Position numbers and translations under genes: made by a program. A stretch of 64,000 nt of DNA, taken from positions 33,807-97,806 of the forward strand of contig CATQHX010000005.1 of NCBI GenBank assembly GCA_958296065.1. The letters run 5' to 3'. The notes under the pieces were generated by a model. It did no database searches, was not told the DNA's origin, and saw nothing but the letters and a program-made list of their open reading frames with translations. Shown piece by piece: positions 8,490-17,680 of the stretch; within the stretch, counting starts at the first letter, position 1; each line of letters starts with the position of its first letter. Source of the DNA: Vicinamibacterales bacterium (GTDB taxonomy: Bacteria > Acidobacteriota > Vicinamibacteria > Vicinamibacterales > UBA8438).

Positions 8490-8980
8490 GAAGACCTCCC
8501 ATTCGCGTTGTGGCGCGCAACGCAGCCGTCGGCGCCGGTCACCCCTTGGACGAGCCGGTAGTGGGTCAATCTGGCCCGCGGTGCTCGCGAGCCAGATTGG
8601 CGGCATGGGAATTGCTCGACGCCCGGATCCCCTCCACGCGTCCGCTCATCGTCGAACCAGTAGGCGAACCGCTCGCGGAATGCTCGCTTGCGCTCGTCGC
8701 CGTCGACGGTCCGCGGAAGCCAGTCCGGGTGCTTCCCGTGCGCCGCGACGTGAGAATCCCAACCAGCCCGACCGCCCATAAACACTTGACCACACCCGTT
8801 GATCGGACACGGGTACTCGCGGTCGCGGCTATCCGACCGCGGCACCCCTTCCTCCACGCGCCGAATCTCCCGAATCACGTACTCGAACTGCCGCATCATC
8901 GTCTGACCGAGCGCATCGATCCGTTCGTTGAGCCGGTCGAATCCTTCCCGCATCAGTCGCGCGAGTTCGTCGTTCGTCAT
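8486..8980 (-). CDS. small protein with C2H2-like zinc-finger motif
   Basis: A predicted protein of about 164 aa (start near MTNDELARLM; the frame is open to 9022). The N-terminal 45 residues form an amphipathic helix or coiled coil (REGFDRLNERIDALGQTMM). It is followed by CPINGCGQVF and SHVAAHGKH, which gives a C-x4-C-x(about 12)-H-x3-H pattern resembling a prokaryotic zinc finger. The tail runs through the left terminal repeat of the surrounding element (residues ARLTHYR) and out of it, so the natural C-terminus may have been altered. I do not recognise a family. It could be a passenger gene of the element. Confidence 0.4.
   Translation of the reverse strand: MTNDELARLMREGFDRLNERIDALGQTMMRQFEYVIREIRRVEEGVPRSDSRDREYPCPINGCGQVFMGGRAGWDSHVAAHGKHPDWLPRTVDGDERKRAFRERFAYWFDDERTRGGDPGVEQFPCRQSGSRAPRARLTHYRLVQGVTGADGCVARHNANGRSS
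8556..8575 (+). repeat. left terminal inverted repeat
   Basis: Sequence CGGTAGTGGGTCAATCTGGC, reverse complement identical to 9670-9689; flanked on its left by ACGAGC. Confidence 0.8.
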
Positions 8981-9034
8981 GCCGGCATTATCGGCATGAC
9001 AGAGTGCTGCGTCCAGCCTCACGGAATCAGTCGA

Positions 9035-9283
9035 TCAACGCTCCAAAAACGTCGACGCGATGCCGAGCGCCATTGCGGGCGTCATCCCGTGCAGCGACCC
9101 GTGGGGCCGGATCCAGTTATAGAACGCGACGCACAGCGCGACCGCGGCCCGCAGGTTGCGGAGCTTCTTCGACAACGCCAGCGTCTTGCGGGTCATCCCC
9201 CGGACTACACCCTGCGCGGTCAAGCCGGGATCGATAACATCATGCGGCGGACGCGCGCGGTCCGGCGACCACTTCGCCAACAC
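9035..9283 (-). pseudogene. DDE transposase C-terminal remnant
   Basis: About 54 recognisable residues on the minus strand: RKTLALSKKLRNL, VAFYNWIRPHGSLHG and TPAMALGIA. The block YN-x2-RPH-x-SL-x(2-3)-TPAMA-GI is the usual C-terminus of rve-type DDE transposases. The upstream catalytic region with its three acidic residues is missing. It lies inside the inverted-repeat element and is probably the remains of its transposase or of an older insertion. Confidence 0.55.
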
Positions 9284-9355
9284 CGTGACTACGGCGCTTC
9301 GCGCGTACCGCGCATGCTTGCCAGCCGCCTATCGGCCCGCTGATGCGTAAGCTTC

Positions 9356-9679
9356 ATGCTCGCGGGCGACTCGACGGCTATAGGGTGCGGCGGGGATAGA
9401 GCGTTGACTCCACTGTGGTCAGCAGTTGCCGCCGTCGCCGCCGTCGCCGCCGTCGTCGCAGCACTCCTGATGGTCATCGCGAACCGAACGACGATCAAGG
9501 AATATTTTGCTGAGGAGGAAGAGTACCCACGGTCGCGTGGTCAGCGATGGGTGATGACTGCACTGGTGCTCGTTGCAGGGTACTGGAACGGTTGCGCGCA
9601 AGCTCCGCTATGGGACGAGTTGAGAATTAATCTGACGGAACGCGAAGCGGATGCGCAAACGTCGCCGGAGCCAGATTGA
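9356..9679 (+). CDS. small ORF with one membrane segment, doubtful
   Basis: A 107-aa frame with one hydrophobic stretch (WSAVAAVAAVAAVVAALLMV) partly encoded by a GCC-GTC triplet repeat, followed by a polar tail ending in the right terminal repeat, whose TGA supplies the stop. There is no recognisable family and no clear ribosome-binding site. It may be chance coding within the element. Confidence 0.25.
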   Translation: MLAGDSTAIGCGGDRALTPLWSAVAAVAAVAAVVAALLMVIANRTTIKEYFAEEEEYPRSRGQRWVMTALVLVAGYWNGCAQAPLWDELRINLTEREADAQTSPEPD

Positions 9680-9689
9680 CCCACTACCG
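9670..9689 (-). repeat. right terminal inverted repeat
   Basis: Sequence on the plus strand GCCAGATTGACCCACTACCG, the exact reverse complement of 8556-8575; flanked on its right by ACGAGC. Confidence 0.8.
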
Positions 9690-9725
9690 ACGAGCCCACG
9701 AAGCGCGGCCGCATCAGGAGCGTAA

Positions 9726-10051
9726 TCAGCCGTCGTCCGACTCGCGCACCGCCTCGCGGCGTCGTTCCTCGATGAGCTCATCGGCCAGGCTGACATCGGC
9801 GGGAACGTACCGCTCCACCAGCCGCTGAACCCGCTGGCAAGAAGTTCCGTCCAGACGTTGTTCCCCATGATCGCGGCATCCGGCCCATAGAGTCGCACCT
9901 CGTCCCCCTCCAGGCTCAGCACGACCGAATCGCCCTCCGAGACACCGAGCGCGTCGAGAAGGGTCTCCGAAACGGTGACACGTCCACCGGATTCGACGGT
10001 CGCGCGAACCGGTTCCGGCGCCAGGACGTGGTCATCGAAGCTGCGGGTCAC
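9726..10051 (-). pseudogene. frameshifted AbrB/MazE-type antitoxin
   Basis: The minus-strand frame from ATG 10051 encodes a clear SpoVT/AbrB swapped-hairpin domain: ESGGRVTVSETLLDALGV, EGDSVVLSLEGDEVRLYGPDAA. Around 9830-9860 the frame is lost. The expected continuation, RVQRLVERYVPADVSL and ADELIEERRREAVRESDDG followed by TGA at 9726-9728, is found in a different frame. So an antitoxin gene of about 100 codons carries a frameshift or small rearrangement in the linker. No toxin gene follows it: immediately downstream is the edge of the inverted-repeat element, suggesting the toxin was lost. Confidence 0.65.
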
Positions 10052-10061
10052 GGTGGAGACA

Positions 10062-10440
10062 TCAGAAGAACAGCAGCACGTCCTCTTCCACCTCGCCGAT
10101 CACCACGCTCGTCTCCGTGACGTCGGTGACGCGGAAGCGGTAGAGGCCGCGCGGGGCCGGGCCGCCGAGCCGCCGCCCGTCGTCGGCGGCGAGGGCGCTG
10201 TTGTGGCAGGGGCAAGGTAGACCGGATCGTCGACCGGGCCGGTCTGGGCAATCACGCCCGCGTGCAGGTCGGCGGGGTCGCCGACGAAATCGGACCTCGC
10301 ACTGCTCGCGGGGAGAGACCGCGCACACCGCCGGAGGCGGTCCGGCGTGTCGTCGGCGTCCGAAGTCCGGATCACAAGTCCGTTGACGCGGACCGGCTGA
10401 CCGGGCACCGCGGCGGTCGGCAGCGACACGCCGGTGGCCC
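10062..10440 (-). pseudogene. decayed Rieske [2Fe-2S] protein gene
   Basis: In one minus-strand frame, PCHNSALAADDGRRLGGPAP, then RGLYRFRVTD and ETSVVI, is the second cluster-binding box (C-PCH-x-S) and the GPAPR turn of Rieske proteins. Upstream, in another frame, VPGQPVRVNGLVIRTSDADD resembles the N-terminal part of the fold. The first CxH box is not intact and at least one frameshift separates the two parts, so the gene is dead. Boundaries are approximate. Nothing else is supported between here and hflK. Confidence 0.5.
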
Positions 10441-10679
10441 GGATACGGCCTGCGCGGTTGGGCACCGCGAGCGTTCGCGCGGCACCAGCACCGGTCGCCG
10501 GTCTCCCGCGACGATTCCGGGAACCCGCGCGGCCGGCTTTTGCGTCACACTGTAGATGTACGCCCGAAACGCGCCCCCGGCGCGTTTCGAGCCTGTCTCG
10601 CGCCGTCCTTCGTGCGGCGTCGCCGCCCTTGCCAGCGCGGCGATGGGGCGCCGCGCCGCGTGTCACAAGGAGATCGCAT

Positions 10680-11714
10680 ATGGACCAGATGCCCAACATC
10701 CCCATCGACGTCTCGCGGGTGCGCATGCCGCGCTTTCCGCGGGGCGCCTCCACGGCAGCCGTTGCGCTGATCGCGGCGGCCGTCGTCGCCTTCGGCGCGC
10801 TGTACCAGGTGCAGCCGGAGGAGGTCGGCGTCGTGCTCCGGTTCGGGCGCTACGTGCGCGCCACCGACCCGGGCCTGCGCGCCAAGATCCCGTTCGCGGA
10901 AACCGTGCTCAAGGTGCCGGTGCAGCGGCAGCTCAAGCAGGAGTTCGGCTTCCGCACCATGGAGCCGGGCATCCGCACGCAGTACGCCTCCTTCGACCGC
11001 GACGCCACCGAGGAGTCCATGATGCTGACGGGCGACCTCAACGTGGCGGTCGTCGAGTGGATCGTGCAGTACCGCGTCGCCGACCCGTACCTCTATCTCT
11101 TCAAGGTGCGCAACCTCGAGGGCACCTTCCGCGCCATGAACGAGGCGATCATGCGGGAGGTGGTCGGGGACCGGACGGTCACCGAGGTCCTCACGGTCGG
11201 GCGCCAGGAGATCGAGTCCTGGGTCGAGGGGCGGCTGCAGGATCTGGCCAACCAGTACGAGATGGGCATCACCATCGATCAGGTGGTGCTGCAGGACGTG
11301 AATCCGCCGGATCCGGTCAAGCCGTCGTGGGACGAGGTCAACCAGGCCCAGCAGCAACGCGACCGGATGATCAACGAGGCGCGGGCCGAGTACAACCGCG
11401 TCATCCCGCGCGCGCGCGGCGAAGCACAGCAGACCGTACTGCAGGCCGAGGGGTACTCCCTCGATCGCGTCAACCGAGCCGAGGGCGAGGCAACCCGCTT
11501 CGAGGCGGTTCAGGCCGCCTACCGCCTGGCCCCCGAGGTGACGCGGCGCCGGCTGTACCTCGAGACGATGCAGCGCATCCTGCCGCGGATCGGCCGGAAG
11601 CTCTACGTCGATGAGGACGCGACCGGGGTCCTGCCGCTCCTGTCGCTCGACGGCTCGGCGCCACGCCGCGCCCCCGAGAACGCGACTCCCGTCCGAGCCG
11701 GAGGTGGACAATGA
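10680..11714 (+). CDS. hflK: HflK, SPFH-domain membrane protein
   Basis: A 344-aa protein with one N-terminal membrane helix (TAAVALIAAAVVAFGALY) followed by the band-7/SPFH domain (EEVGVVLRFGRYVRATDPGL, DLNVAVVEWIVQYRVADPYLY) and a long charged helix with the HflK-type segment VNQAQQQRDRMINEARAEYN. HflK and HflC form a large cage complex around FtsH in the inner membrane and modulate membrane-protein degradation. The start ATG at 10680 follows AAGGAG. The stop overlaps the hflC start (ATGA), so the two are translationally coupled. Order and length are typical. Confidence 0.93.
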   Translation: MDQMPNIPIDVSRVRMPRFPRGASTAAVALIAAAVVAFGALYQVQPEEVGVVLRFGRYVRATDPGLRAKIPFAETVLKVPVQRQLKQEFGFRTMEPGIRTQYASFDRDATEESMMLTGDLNVAVVEWIVQYRVADPYLYLFKVRNLEGTFRAMNEAIMREVVGDRTVTEVLTVGRQEIESWVEGRLQDLANQYEMGITIDQVVLQDVNPPDPVKPSWDEVNQAQQQRDRMINEARAEYNRVIPRARGEAQQTVLQAEGYSLDRVNRAEGEATRFEAVQAAYRLAPEVTRRRLYLETMQRILPRIGRKLYVDEDATGVLPLLSLDGSAPRRAPENATPVRAGGGQ

Positions 11715-12640
11715 GCAGAACCGCACTCTCCTTCGTGATCGTCTTCGGGGCCCTCGTGGTCGTCGGTCAGGCAACCTATACGGTGAGCGAGACCGAGCAG
11801 ATCATCCTGACGCAGTTCGGCGAGCCGGTCGGCGAGCCGGTGGTCGCGCCGGGGCTGCATTTCAAGGCGCCGTTCATCCAGCGGACCAACGTCTTCGAGA
11901 AGCGCTTCCTGGAGTGGGACGGCAATCCGAACCAGGTGCCGACCCGCGACAAGCGCTTCATCTGGGTCGACACCTACGCCCGCTGGCGCATCGTCGATCC
12001 GCTGCTCTTCTTCCAGCGCCTGCGCGACGAGCGCGGGGCGCAGTCGCGTCTCGACGACATCCTCGACGGGGAGACCCGCAACGCCGTCGCGCGGCACGAC
12101 CTGATCGAGCTGGTCCGCAGCAGCAACCGCAACCCCGAGGACGTGCTGATCGAGTCCGAGGAGGAAGAGGCCATCCTCGAGCAGATCGAGCGCGGCCGGC
12201 TGGAGGTGACCCGCGCGATTCTGGAGACCGCGGCGGGGCGCACCGCCGATCTCGGCATCGAGCTGCTCGACTTTCGCTTCAAGCGCATCAACTACGTCGA
12301 GGAGGTGCAGCAGGACGTCTTCGCGCGGATGATCGCCGAGCGGCAGCGCATCGCCGAGGAGTTCCGGTCGGAGGGCCAGGGCGAATCGGCCCGCATCCAC
12401 GGCGAGCGGGAGCGGGAGCTGGCCCAGATCCAGTCCGAGGCCTACCGCCAGGCCGAGGAGCTGCGGGGCGAGGCCGACGCCAACGCCACGCGCATCTACG
12501 CGGACGCCTACAACCGCGACGAGGATTTCTACGCCTTCACCAAGTCGCTGGAGACCTACGAGGCGACGATGGACCCCAATACGCTGTTCATCCTCGGGAC
12601 CGACAGCGAGCTGCTGCGCTTCCTGGAGCGGACGCGCTGA
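11711..12640 (+). CDS. hflC: HflC, SPFH-domain membrane protein
   Basis: A 309-aa partner of HflK. An N-terminal membrane helix (LSFVIVFGALVVVGQATYTV) is followed by the SPFH domain (ETEQIILTQFGEPVGEPVVA, GLHFKAPFIQRTNVFEKRFL, DTYARWRIVDPLLFFQ), then a long helical segment (ARMIAERQRIAEEFRSEGQG) and a conserved end around DEDFYAFTKSLETYEATMD. It acts in the FtsH-HflKC complex of the inner membrane. It overlaps hflK by four bases and is the last gene of the pair; the converging ADOP permease gene follows. Confidence 0.93.
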   Translation: MSRTALSFVIVFGALVVVGQATYTVSETEQIILTQFGEPVGEPVVAPGLHFKAPFIQRTNVFEKRFLEWDGNPNQVPTRDKRFIWVDTYARWRIVDPLLFFQRLRDERGAQSRLDDILDGETRNAVARHDLIELVRSSNRNPEDVLIESEEEEAILEQIERGRLEVTRAILETAAGRTADLGIELLDFRFKRINYVEEVQQDVFARMIAERQRIAEEFRSEGQGESARIHGERERELAQIQSEAYRQAEELRGEADANATRIYADAYNRDEDFYAFTKSLETYEATMDPNTLFILGTDSELLRFLERTR

Positions 12641-12706
12641 GCCGAGCTCGGAACGGATGCGGCGCATGCCGTGAGTCGTCCCCGCGGCGGCTCACGGCGT
12701 CCACCG

Positions 12707-15157
12707 TCAATCTGCCCGCAGGACGCTCGCCGGATCCACGCGCGCGGCCCGGCGAGCCGGGGCGAACGCGGCGATCATCGCGGCCAGCCCCAGAACGACG
12801 GCGGCACCGGCAAGGGTCAGCGGGTCGCGAGGCTCCGTCTCGTACAGCAGGTCGGCCAGCCCACCCGTCGCCACGACGCTCGCCGCGAGACCGAGCAGCA
12901 GGCCGATCCCGGTCAGCCGCTCGGCGTGGAGCAGCATGAGCCGGACAATCGACGCGGGGGTGGCGCCGAGAGCTCCGCGGATGCCGATCTCCCGTTCGCG
13001 ACAGCCGACCACGTAGCCCATCAGGCCGTAGAGGCCGATGAGCGCAAGGACCACGGCGACCGCCGCAAGGCCCGACGCCAGGCCGGCCTGGAGGCGCGCG
13101 TCCGCAGCCGCGTCGGCTCGCAGCTCGGCGAAGGTGCGAGGGGCGGAAACCGCCCCGCCGGCATCGAGCGCGCGCAGATGCTCCCGGAGCACGGACAGCC
13201 CTCGACGCGGATCCGCCCGCGTTCTCAGATTCACCCACGTCCAGCTCGGCGCGTCCTGCGCGTGCGGAACGTAGACCATCGCGTACGCCGGTGAGCGAAC
13301 GCTGCGCCGGCCGGCGTCGCCGACTACCCCGACGATGCGCCGGGGCTCGTCCTCCGCGGCCCGTTGCAGACTGCGCCCCATCGGGTTCGTCCCCGGCCAG
13401 TAGCGCTCGGCCAGGCTCCGGTTCACGATGGCGACCGCCGCTCCCTGCTCCTCGGCCGCCTCGAAGTCCCGCCCGGCGAGGAGCGGAATGCCCAGCGTCT
13501 CGAAGTAGCCCCGGCTGACCGGCCGGTAGCGCGCGGTGACCGCCGACGCCGGCCCGGCGACCGGTGAATCGTGGACGTAGACCTCTCCGGCCGGAAGGAA
13601 CGACACCACCGTGCCGCCGCCGGATGCACTGGCCGCTTCGACGAACGGCTCGCTCCGGAGGCGATCGACCAACGCGCGGAACAATGCCGCCCGCTCCTCC
13701 GTCGAAAGGCCGGGCACGGTCACCCTTGCCGTCAGCCCCTGGCCGGCATGAAACCCGAGATCGACGCCAGCGGCCCTGAGCGCACTCCGGACAAGCAGGC
13801 CGCACGAAGCCAGCAGCACGAGCGACAGAGCCACCTGCACCACCACCAGCCCGTTCATCGCCCGCACGCCGCCACTGCCCGTCGTCGCCATCCGCTCGCC
13901 CACGGTGAGCACGGTCCGGTCGCGGAACACTTGTGCAAGCGGCAAGGCCGCGAACAGGACCGCGGCCAGCGCCGCGGCGGCGACGCCGAAGCCGAGCACC
14001 CGCCGGTCCGGGCTGAGGTCGAGCTCGTAGGGCACGCCGAGCGGCAGCAGCGGCACGAGCGGGCTCAGCGTGTACACCAGCCCTGCCGCCACCGTCCCAC
14101 CGGCCGCCACCAGCAGGGCCACCTCCGCGCCTACCCGCCACGCGAGATCGAGAGCGCCGGCCCCGAGCGCGCGGCGCACGGCCAGCTCGCGCCGCCGCTC
14201 GAGACCGCGCGCGATCAGCAAGGTGGCCAGGTTCGCGCACCCCACCAGCAGGCCGGCCATGGCCAACAACCCCAGCACCAGCAGCACGCGGGCGACCGGC
14301 GCCCGGTACTCCGGCCACAGCCGCAGGTAGTTGCCGGGCAGCACCGCGACGCGCCAGTCTCGTCCCGTGTCGGGAAAGTACGGACTGTCGACCCGCTCGC
14401 GGGCAAGCACGGCGTCGAGCGGGTCGATGCGCGCCTGCAGCGCCTCGATCGGTTGTCCGCCGCGCACCCGCCCGACAGTCTGGAACACCGGCAGACCGGC
14501 GCCCTCGAAAACGGCGTGCTGGTCGGATTCGAACTCCTCGGCGGCCATCATCGCGGGAATCCAGAAGGCGCTCTCGAAGCTGGGCCAGACCGGGCCGCGG
14601 AACCCGGGCTGCGCCACTCCGATCACCTCGTAGAGGCGACCGTCCAGCCGCACCTCGCGCCCCCGCACGTCCGGATCCGATGCGAACTGCCTGCGCCACA
14701 ACATGTGCGACAACACAATGACCGGATGCGCCCCAGGCTTCACGTTATCCGACGCGGTGATGAGCCGCCCGAGGAACGGCCGCGCCCGGAGCACGGAGAA
14801 GAAGTTGCCGGAGACGAGCTCCCCTTCATGCAGCTCCGGATACTCGCCGCCGCCGACGGTGCTGAAGGTGCGCACGAAGGCCGCCAGATCCGCGAGACCG
14901 TCGCCGCCGTCGCGAAGCACGTCACGCAGAGCGGTGTAGTCGCGCCAGGGAATAGTGGAGTACTCGCCGCCGCTGCGCGCGTAGAGCGTGACGAGCTCGC
15001 CGCCGGCGGCGAAGCCGAGGGGCCGCCGCAGCGCCCGGTCCACGAGGCTGAACGCCAGCGTCGACCCGGCGATGCCGATGGCGACGGTCAGCACCGCCGC
15101 CACGGTCCAACCCGGCTTCTTCAAGAGGAAGCGCAGCGCCAGCCTTGCGTCGCTCAC
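12707..15157 (-). CDS. ADOP-type ABC permease (MacB/FtsX)
   Basis: An 816-aa inner-membrane protein with the tandem layout of acidobacterial duplicated orphan permeases: a membrane helix near residue 20 (AAVLTVAIGIAGSTLAFSLV), a MacB-type periplasmic core, three FtsX helices around residues 270-400 (VLLVLGLLAMAGLLVGCANL), a second periplasmic core, and a C-terminal FtsX set (VVLALIGLYGLMGYVV, REREIGIRGALGATPASIV). No ABC ATPase gene is adjacent, hence orphan. The lack of the N-terminal PadR-like or other extension is within the normal variation of the family. Related MacB proteins move substrates across the envelope; the substrate here is unknown. Confidence 0.88.
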   Translation of the reverse strand: MSDARLALRFLLKKPGWTVAAVLTVAIGIAGSTLAFSLVDRALRRPLGFAAGGELVTLYARSGGEYSTIPWRDYTALRDVLRDGGDGLADLAAFVRTFSTVGGGEYPELHEGELVSGNFFSVLRARPFLGRLITASDNVKPGAHPVIVLSHMLWRRQFASDPDVRGREVRLDGRLYEVIGVAQPGFRGPVWPSFESAFWIPAMMAAEEFESDQHAVFEGAGLPVFQTVGRVRGGQPIEALQARIDPLDAVLARERVDSPYFPDTGRDWRVAVLPGNYLRLWPEYRAPVARVLLVLGLLAMAGLLVGCANLATLLIARGLERRRELAVRRALGAGALDLAWRVGAEVALLVAAGGTVAAGLVYTLSPLVPLLPLGVPYELDLSPDRRVLGFGVAAAALAAVLFAALPLAQVFRDRTVLTVGERMATTGSGGVRAMNGLVVVQVALSLVLLASCGLLVRSALRAAGVDLGFHAGQGLTARVTVPGLSTEERAALFRALVDRLRSEPFVEAASASGGGTVVSFLPAGEVYVHDSPVAGPASAVTARYRPVSRGYFETLGIPLLAGRDFEAAEEQGAAVAIVNRSLAERYWPGTNPMGRSLQRAAEDEPRRIVGVVGDAGRRSVRSPAYAMVYVPHAQDAPSWTWVNLRTRADPRRGLSVLREHLRALDAGGAVSAPRTFAELRADAAADARLQAGLASGLAAVAVVLALIGLYGLMGYVVGCREREIGIRGALGATPASIVRLMLLHAERLTGIGLLLGLAASVVATGGLADLLYETEPRDPLTLAGAAVVLGLAAMIAAFAPARRAARVDPASVLRAD

Positions 15158-15284
15158 CTTGAACCCGGAGCGTCGCCGAACAGGTCGTCGACGTTCAGCG
15201 CGAAGCCTGGTAACGTGGGCGATACCAAGGTGTCGCCCTCGCCGTATTCGCGAACTTGATATGGGTTGGGAACCGCCAATGGCT

Positions 15285-16463
15285 CTATACCTCCGGCATG
15301 GACGTCCACTTCTGCGCCGACCGGGCGCTCGCCACCACGGTCTCGATGAACAGCATGCCGCGCAGGCCGTCTTCGACGGTCGGAAAGTCGAGCGCGAGCG
15401 GATCGGGCTCCTCGCCGAGAATGCGGGCGCGGATGGTGTCGCAGGCGTTGGCGTAGATGTTCGCGAACGCCTCGAAGAACGCCTCCGGGTGGCCGGCCGG
15501 CAGCCGGGTCGCGCGCGCCGCGGCGGGGCTCACATCGCCGACATAGCCGTTCCCGCGGCTCCAGATTTCCTCCGGCCCGTCGAGCGACGTGAGCTGAATG
15601 ATGTTCGGCGACTCCTGCCGCCAACGCAGGCCGCGCCGGTCGCCGTAGACACGGATGGCCAGTCCGTTCTCCTCGCCCACCGACACCTGGCTGGCGAACA
15701 GCACCCCGCGCGCGCCTTCCTCGAAGCGGACCAGGACGTTACCGTCGTCGTCCAGCCGCCGACCGTCCACGAACGTCGTCAGGTCCGCCGCGAGCTCAGT
15801 GATCCGCAGGCCGGTGACGTACTCGGCGAGGTTCTCGGCGTGCGTCCCGATGTCGCCCATGCAGCCGGCGGCGCCGCTGCGCGCCGGGTCCGTGCGCCAG
15901 TCGGCCTGCTTCATGCCCGTCCGTTCGAGCGGGGTCGCGAGCCAGCCCTGCGGGTACTCGGCCACGATCTTCCGTACTCGCCCGAGCTCGCCCTTGCGCA
16001 CGAGGTCCCGGGCCAGCTTCACCAGCGGGTAGCCGGTGTAGTTGTGGGTCAGCGCGAACACGCAGCCGGACCGATCCACCAGTACCTTGAGGCGCCGCGC
16101 CTCGTCGACGTCGAACGTCATCGGCTTGTCGCAGACGACGTGGATGCCCGCCGCGAGCAGCGCGCTCGCCATCGGGAAGTGCAGGTGGTTGGGGGTGACG
16201 ATGGAGACGAAGTCGACCCGCTCGCCGGACGGCAGCGCCAGCTCGCGCTCGATCATCTCGTCCAGCGAGCCGTAGACGCGGGCCGGGTCGAGGAGCAGCT
16301 CGCGCCCCTTCTCCCGCGATCGCTCACGGTCGGACGCGAACGCCCCGGCGACCAGCTCCACCCCGCCGTCGAGCAACGCCGCTCGCCGGTGCACGTCGCC
16401 GATGAAGGCGCCCGGACCGCCTCCGACCATTCCCATCTTCAGCGTGCGGTCCAAGCTCCCCAT
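15285..16463 (-). CDS. Gfo/Idh/MocA-family oxidoreductase
   Basis: A 392-aa cytosolic NAD(P)-dependent dehydrogenase. The N-terminal Rossmann fold shows GMVGGGPGAFIGDVHRRAA; VDFVSIVTPNHLHFPMA and the signature HVVCDKPMTFDVDEAR (the EKP/DKP lysine of the family) follow. The C-terminal half has the substrate-binding alpha/beta domain, with CMGDIGTHAENLAEYVTG supplying the usual Asp-x3-His pair. The open frame runs upstream to 17036, but MGSLDRTLK at 16463 is the natural start. It is followed on the same strand by the end of the isomerase gene 56 bp upstream, so the two probably form an operon for inositol or sugar metabolism. Confidence 0.9.
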   Translation of the reverse strand: MGSLDRTLKMGMVGGGPGAFIGDVHRRAALLDGGVELVAGAFASDRERSREKGRELLLDPARVYGSLDEMIERELALPSGERVDFVSIVTPNHLHFPMASALLAAGIHVVCDKPMTFDVDEARRLKVLVDRSGCVFALTHNYTGYPLVKLARDLVRKGELGRVRKIVAEYPQGWLATPLERTGMKQADWRTDPARSGAAGCMGDIGTHAENLAEYVTGLRITELAADLTTFVDGRRLDDDGNVLVRFEEGARGVLFASQVSVGEENGLAIRVYGDRRGLRWRQESPNIIQLTSLDGPEEIWSRGNGYVGDVSPAAARATRLPAGHPEAFFEAFANIYANACDTIRARILGEEPDPLALDFPTVEDGLRGMLFIETVVASARSAQKWTSMPEV

Positions 16464-16519
16464 CGTCCTGCCCCTGTTCCCGGCGTCGTCTGCGCCTGCA
16501 CCATCCCCGGACCCGACCC

Positions 16520-17509
16520 TCAGCTCTCGAACGCCGCGTCGAAGGCCAGGTTCGACGGCGCGAAGTCGATGCTCTTGACGAACTCGCACGACTCGCGGGC
16601 ACCGTGCTCGCGCTCCATGCCCGAGTCCTCCCACTCGACGGACAGCGGCCCGGTGTACCCGATGCGGTTCAGCGCGCGGATGATCGCTTCGAAGTCGACG
16701 TCGCCGCGCCCCACCGAGCGGAAGTCCCAGCCGCGGCCCGGCTCCCCGAAACCGAGGTGCGACGACAGGATGCCGCTGCGGCCGTCCAGGGTGACCGCCG
16801 CGTCCTTCATGTGGACATGGTAGATGCGGTCCGGGAACTCCTCGATGAAACGCACCGGGTCGACCCCCTGCCACTTCAGGTGACTCGGGTCGAAGTTGAA
16901 GCCGAAGACGTCGCGCCGCCCGATCGCGTCCAGCGCCCGCGCCGCGGTGACGATGTCGAACGCGATCTCGGTCGGATGGACCTCGAGGGCGAACTTCACC
17001 CCGTTGTCCTCGAAGACGTCGAGGATCGGATGCCACAGCTCAGCGAACCGCTCGAAGCCGGCCTCGACCGTCTGTGGACTGACCGGCGGGAAGGAATACA
17101 GCAGGTGCCAGATCGAAGATCCCGTGAAGCCGCAGACCACCGGCACGCCGAGGTTGCGCGCCGCGCGCGCGGCGTTTTTCATCGTCTCGACGGCCCAGGT
17201 CCGCTTCGCCTCCGGATCGCCCGCGAGGTCGTCCGGTGCGAAGGCATCCGAACGTTCGTCGTTCGGATCGCACACGAGTTGCCCCGCCAGATGATGCGAT
17301 ATCGCCCAGCAGCCGAGGTTCTCCGCCGCCAGCAGCTCCCGCCGCTCGGCGCAATAGTCGGTATCCGTCGCCGCGCGGTCGACATCGAGATGGTCGCCCC
17401 AGCAGGCGAGCTCCAGCCCGTCGTACCCGAAATCCGCCGCCTTCACGGCAAGGTCGGACAACGGAAGGTCGGCCCACTGGCCGGTGAACAGCGTGACCTG
17501 ACGCGCCAT
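16520..17509 (-). CDS. TIM-barrel sugar phosphate isomerase/epimerase
   Basis: A 329-aa protein of the AP-endonuclease-2-like TIM-barrel superfamily. Visible metal-ligand motifs include [35 protein letters not shown] and [10 protein letters not shown], which supply the Glu, Asp, His and Glu ligands typical of the fold. The start [14 protein letters not shown] at 17509 is preceded by AAAGGACGG on the minus strand; the frame is open to 17782. It sits directly upstream of the Gfo/Idh gene, a common pairing in sugar or inositol catabolism, where one enzyme oxidises and the other isomerises a keto-sugar. The exact substrate cannot be read. Confidence 0.87.
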   Translation of the reverse strand: MARQVTLFTGQWADLPLSDLAVKAADFGYDGLELACWGDHLDVDRAATDTDYCAERRELLAAENLGCWAISHHLAGQLVCDPNDERSDAFAPDDLAGDPEAKRTWAVETMKNAARAARNLGVPVVCGFTGSSIWHLLYSFPPVSPQTVEAGFERFAELWHPILDVFEDNGVKFALEVHPTEIAFDIVTAARALDAIGRRDVFGFNFDPSHLKWQGVDPVRFIEEFPDRIYHVHMKDAAVTLDGRSGILSSHLGFGEPGRGWDFRSVGRGDVDFEAIIRALNRIGYTGPLSVEWEDSGMEREHGARESCEFVKSIDFAPSNLAFDAAFES

Positions 17510-17680
17510 GAGTCGTCCGTCCTTTCGTGCGAGTGGTAGGAGTATTATCGCCTCAGAAGTCAGCGCCGCACGAAGTGGGACGGCGGTGAACGACGCTACC
17601 CCAGGCGGAGTCCACGACAGCCGGACGGGACGGCGGCCCGCGGCTGGCTTGGCCATCCCCAGACAATTCGTCATCCGCGC

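Larger units (their letters stand above)
8556..9689. mobile_element. 1.13-kb insertion element with terminal inverted repeats
   Basis: The ends are perfect 20-bp inverted repeats: CGGTAGTGGGTCAATCTGGC at 8556-8575 and its complement at 9670-9689. Immediately outside both ends is the same hexamer ACGAGC (8550-8555 and 9690-9695), the expected target-site duplication of a transposition event. Inside lie the zinc-finger-like ORF, a transposase C-terminal remnant and a small membrane-type ORF; no complete transposase is present, so the element looks non-autonomous or decayed. I cannot assign an IS family without a database. Confidence 0.7.
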
